Assembly (NCBI RefSeq): GCF_000975135.1
Contig: NZ_BBRF01000001.1
Span: 1,118,380-1,182,379 of the forward strand
DNA from: Demequina aurantiaca
Lineage (GTDB): Bacteria > Actinomycetota > Actinomycetes > Actinomycetales > Demequinaceae
Reading direction: 5' to 3'
DNA length: 64,000 nucleotides
Shown piece by piece: positions 60,929-64,000 of the stretch (the stretch's first letter is position 1; every line of letters begins with the position of its first letter). Position numbers and translations under genes: made by a program. A model generated the notes under the pieces. That model was not told the DNA's origin and did not search any database. It worked only from the letters and a program-made list of their open reading frames with translations.

Positions 60929-62122
60929 TTAGCGGTGCAGCGGTTCCACGAGGAGCGCCTGATGACGGCCGCCGATGCGCGTCAGAATCACAGTGGCACG
61001 CTCGTCGCCGCGGAGTTTGAGTTGTGGACGCAGCTTCTCTGGTGTGATGTCGATGCCGCGCTTCTTGATGTCGACGATGCCGACGTTGCGCTCGTGGAGC
61101 GCCGCGGCGAGGCGCTTGACCGAATACGGCAGTGCGTCGAGCACGCGATAGCCACGTGCGAACGGTGTTGAAGCCGGCGCATCGCAGGTGAGGTACGCGA
61201 TGCTCGGGTCCACCAGGTGGGCGTCGAGTTCGGTCGCCACCTCGCCCACCAGACCCGAGCGGATCACGGCGCCGTCTGGCTCGTAGATGTACTCGCCGAG
61301 TGGCCCGTCGGGGGCGCGGTCGGTGCTGCCCGAGAGGTGGTGCGCCTCACCGTCGGCGATGACGAGCGCCGTGTGTCCGACCGATGGGGCCAACCTCCCG
61401 CCCCAGAGTGCCGCCTCGACCACCGACCCGTCCACGCTGACCCACTGTGCCTCAAGGTCGCGGGGGATGGCGTCGTGTTCGATGGCGGGCCCGACCTTCA
61501 CTCCGAGCTCGGGGACGATGTCGCGCAAGGCCAGCACCTCGTCGAGCGCAGGCGAGTAGTCCTTGGGGTCGTGGCGGCGGCCGCGCGCGTTGCGGCGGGC
61601 GGGGTCCGCAAAGATGCCGTCGATGCCCAACCTAGCCACGGTATCGGGCGCCCGAAGTGTCGCGAGAGAGTCGGCGTGCACCACGTCGGTCGTGGGCCAG
61701 TGGCGCAAATTGTGGTCGGCAATCAGCGCCGTCGCCTCGTCCAGCTCGAACGCGACTACGGCGAGGCCGAGCGCGGAGGCGGCCATGGCATCGGCGCCGA
61801 TGCCGGCGGTGAGGTCGGCGATGCGGGCACAACCGGCGTCGCGAAAGCGCGCGGCGTGGAGGCCAGCCACCGAGAGTCGCGTGGCTTGCTCGAGGCCGTC
61901 CTGGGTGAAGAGCATGCCGGCGGCGAATTCGCCAAACTTGGGACGCGCTGCGGCACGCAGACGGGACTGGGTCATGGCCGCCGAGACGGTGGCGGCATCG
62001 GCTCCCGCCTTGCGCAACTGACCGCCCAGCGTGAGGGCGTCGGAGTCCGAATACGGCGGAAGCGAATCGATCAGCGAGAGGCCGTCGGCGCCCGTGATGA
62101 GGCGCGCGGTTGAGGGGTCCAT
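60929..62122 (-). CDS. Class I SAM-dependent methyltransferase with THUMP-like C-terminal domain
   Basis: 397 residues. SAM-binding motif I is CARIADLTAGIGADAMAAS, the acidic end of strand 2 is AFELDEA, and the motif IV equivalent reads GIFADPARRNARGRR (D-P-A-R-R), typical of RNA-modifying enzymes. The C-terminal third resembles the THUMP-like domain of uncharacterised actinobacterial methyltransferases. An RNA target is likely but unproven. It converges with the GH3 gene (16 bp between stops) and diverges from groES. Confidence 0.82.
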   Translation of the reverse strand: MDPSTARLITGADGLSLIDSLPPYSDSDALTLGGQLRKAGADAATVSAAMTQSRLRAAARPKFGEFAAGMLFTQDGLEQATRLSVAGLHAARFRDAGCARIADLTAGIGADAMAASALGLAVVAFELDEATALIADHNLRHWPTTDVVHADSLATLRAPDTVARLGIDGIFADPARRNARGRRHDPKDYSPALDEVLALRDIVPELGVKVGPAIEHDAIPRDLEAQWVSVDGSVVEAALWGGRLAPSVGHTALVIADGEAHHLSGSTDRAPDGPLGEYIYEPDGAVIRSGLVGEVATELDAHLVDPSIAYLTCDAPASTPFARGYRVLDALPYSVKRLAAALHERNVGIVDIKKRGIDITPEKLRPQLKLRGDERATVILTRIGGRHQALLVEPLHR

Positions 62123-62162
62123 GGGTTCATCGTTTCACGGTCAGCGAATGTCACGCGGCGAG

Positions 62163-62189
62163 TTAGCACTCGCCGTATGAGAGTGCTAA
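62163..62189. promoter_or_regulatory. CIRCE operator (HrcA-binding site)
   Basis: TTAGCACTC, 9-nt spacer, GAGTGCTAA: a perfect match to the CIRCE element. It lies 127 bp upstream of the groES start and marks HrcA repression that is relieved by heat shock. Confidence 0.95.
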
Positions 62190-62315
62190 ATTGAGAACGC
62201 CTCGCAAGGGGCACGTGAAGTGTGCTGATGGCCTGACCCCCGCGACGGCGGGCCACCAACCACGGAAGCGTTTCAATCGTTCGGTACACATAATCGATGG
62301 AAGGTGAGGTCCGCA

Positions 62316-62609
62316 ATGTCGGTCTCTATCAAGCCTCTTGAGGACAAGGTCGTGGTGAAGTCGGCAGCTGCCGAGCAGACCACTGCTTCTGGACTCGTCA
62401 TCCCGGACACCGCCAAGGAGAAGCCCCAGGAGGGCGAGGTCGTGGCAGTGGGACCGGGTCGCTTTGACGACAATGGCAACCGCGTTCCCGTGGATGTCAA
62501 CGTTGGCGACAAGGTGATTTACAGCAAGTACGGCGGCACCGAGGTCAAGTACGCGGGTGAGGACTACCTGATCCTCTCGGCGCGCGACCTGCTCGCAGTC
62601 GTGAACTAA
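62316..62609 (+). CDS. groS: Co-chaperonin GroES
   Basis: 97 residues from ATG 62316 (GGTGAGG upstream). [44 protein letters not shown] contains the mobile loop that binds GroEL, and [25 protein letters not shown] closes the protein. It caps the GroEL ring. groEL does not follow; the next gene is a whiB on the other strand, beyond a strong terminator. Confidence 0.97.
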   Translation: MSVSIKPLEDKVVVKSAAAEQTTASGLVIPDTAKEKPQEGEVVAVGPGRFDDNGNRVPVDVNVGDKVIYSKYGGTEVKYAGEDYLILSARDLLAVVN

Positions 62610-62656
62610 ATATCGCCTGCGCAGGGGTCTGACCTAGGTCGGTCCTCAGCGCGAGG

Positions 62657-62700
62657 CAACACGAAGGCCCCGGGACACTCGTCCCGGGGCCTTCGTGTTG
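62657..62700. terminator. Bidirectional terminator between groES and whiB
   Basis: A perfect 20-bp inverted repeat, CAACACGAAGGCCCCGGGAC and its complement, around the loop ACTC. It lies between converging genes and should stop transcription both ways. It is the longest perfect stem noticed in the window. Confidence 0.88.
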
Positions 62701-62759
62701 TGAGACATCAGTTGGTGTTCGCCGCAGTACCACCGATGGACAGGAGCGCGCGGCGAGGG

Positions 62760-63050
62760 CTAGCTCGCCTTCTTGAGCCGACCGGACAGGATCGCGTGAC
62801 GCTCGTCCTCGCTGAGGCCGCCCCACACGCCAAAGGGCTCCCGAGCATCGAGTGAGCGCTCGCGGCAGAGGTCGAGGACGGGGCAGCGCTCGCAGTAGCG
62901 CTTTGCGGCCTCCGCCCGACGCCGTCGGGCGGCGCCACGCTCGCCCTCGGGGTGGAAGAAGAGGTCGGTGTCAGCATCCCGACATGCGCCGTCATACTGC
63001 CATTCCCATTGATCCTGCGTCGGTGCGGGTAACTTTGCGACCGTGTCCAT
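62760..63050 (-). CDS. whiB3: WhiB-family [4Fe-4S] transcriptional regulator, WhiB3/WhiD-like
   Basis: 96 residues from ATG 63050 (an in-frame TTG precedes it). The four cluster-binding cysteines are C23, C53, C56 and C62 (GACRDAD; YCERCPVLDLC), with the sigma-factor-contact turn GVWGGLSEDER and a basic C-terminus GRLKK. The FFHPEGERG stretch and the location between groES and guaB match WhiB3 of mycobacteria and WhiD of Streptomyces, redox-sensing regulators that bind the primary sigma factor. Orthology is inferred from synteny and sequence pattern. Confidence 0.9.
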   Translation of the reverse strand: MDTVAKLPAPTQDQWEWQYDGACRDADTDLFFHPEGERGAARRRRAEAAKRYCERCPVLDLCRERSLDAREPFGVWGGLSEDERHAILSGRLKKAS

Positions 63051-63104
63051 CAAGTGCCCCCTGTGGCGTCGTATCGGGCCGGCCCCGAGTCACCCTTGAC
63101 CCGA

Positions 63105-63119
63105 GTACCGCATTGGTAC
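63105..63119. promoter_or_regulatory. Inverted repeat in the whiB upstream region
   Basis: GTACC, GCATT, GGTAC: a perfect 5-bp inverted repeat 55 bp upstream of the whiB ATG. Its position fits an operator; the factor is unknown. Confidence 0.35.
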
Positions 63120-63261
63120 TTTCAACCTAATTCCGACAAACCAGACAGTCAACCCCCGACTTCTTGAGTGCCGGCTGCCTCGATTGCTACTTCTATGTCT
63201 ACTCCTCCGCGGGCGGCTTGGCTAGCCCCCATTTTGGGGGGCATCCAGGAGTGATGCACGT

Positions 63262-63279
63262 GTGAGCGCTGGCGCTCAC
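63262..63279. promoter_or_regulatory. Palindrome upstream of guaB
   Basis: GTGAGCGC, TG, GCGCTCAC: a perfect 8-bp inverted repeat ending 43 bp before the guaB ATG. A GCCCCC/GGGGGC hairpin (about 63225-63242) lies just upstream. The palindrome is a candidate operator; no family is assigned. Confidence 0.45.
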
Positions 63280-63319
63280 TGAGCCGTACGGCAAGTGAGC
63301 CGGCGACCCGTAGACTTGA

Positions 63320-64000
<681 letters not shown>

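Overview
The window is a high-GC stretch of an actinobacterial chromosome. Gene order, an extended NusG, a Zn-ribbon S14 in the spc cluster, a WhiB-family gene, and no rpsD between rpsK and rpoA all fit the order Micrococcales. A Cellulomonadaceae or Demequinaceae relative is my guess, and the genus cannot be fixed from sequence alone. Most of the window (about 11-48 kb) is the ribosomal protein and transcription supercluster on the + strand. Smaller accessory blocks flank it or are inserted into it.

Region by region. 1-253: the end of murB. 362-7960 (minus strand): an FtsX-type ABC permease and ATPase with a NarL-type two-component system, then an ABC-2 export pair and a small membrane protein. 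8069-9289: aspartate aminotransferase. 9322-10688: an accessory patch holding a DUF559 (Vsr-like endonuclease fold) gene between two related palindromic repeats. 10923-22660: tRNA-Trp, secE, nusG, rplKA, an attenuator leader, rplJL and rpoBC. 22694-27162: str operon (rpsL, rpsG, fusA, tuf). 27275-37270: S10 and spc operons up to rplO. 37353-40039: secY, adk, map. 40155-41279: two paralogous short-repeat proteins of unknown function. 41318-44426: infA, rpmJ, rpsM, rpsK, rpoA, rplQ. 44476-48698: truA, rplM, rpsI, glmM and a DedA-family gene. 48703-50913: a PadR regulator with an MFS exporter. 51040-59185: coaA, glmS, acpS, alr, tsaE, tsaB, rimI, a nitroreductase on the other strand, and tsaD. 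59233-62122: a secreted GH3 enzyme and a methyltransferase. 62163-64000: CIRCE-groES, a WhiB3/WhiD-like gene, and the start of guaB.

How the genes work together. The core makes ribosomes and RNA polymerase, and secE and secY supply the translocon. glmM, glmS, alr and murB feed peptidoglycan precursors, tsaB/D/E make the t6A tRNA modification, and rimI and map process protein N-termini. Regulation is visible as strong sigma70-type promoters (rplJ, rpoB, rpsL, rpsJ, infA, rplM, padR), an intrinsic attenuator before rplJ, CIRCE before groES, and several genes whose -10-like box sits only 6-7 nt before the start codon (probable leaderless mRNAs).

Least ordinary features: a histone-H1-like Lys/Ala/Pro extension of about 115 residues on ribosomal protein L15; a 25-nt element shared by the leaders of the str and S10 operons; paired palindromic repeats around the DUF559 gene; a nested inverted repeat beside the nitroreductase that splits rimI from tsaD; and a recurring GCATCGGCC motif, found in genes and in intergenic hairpins. 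I saw no CRISPR array, prophage or insertion sequence, and no complete defence system.
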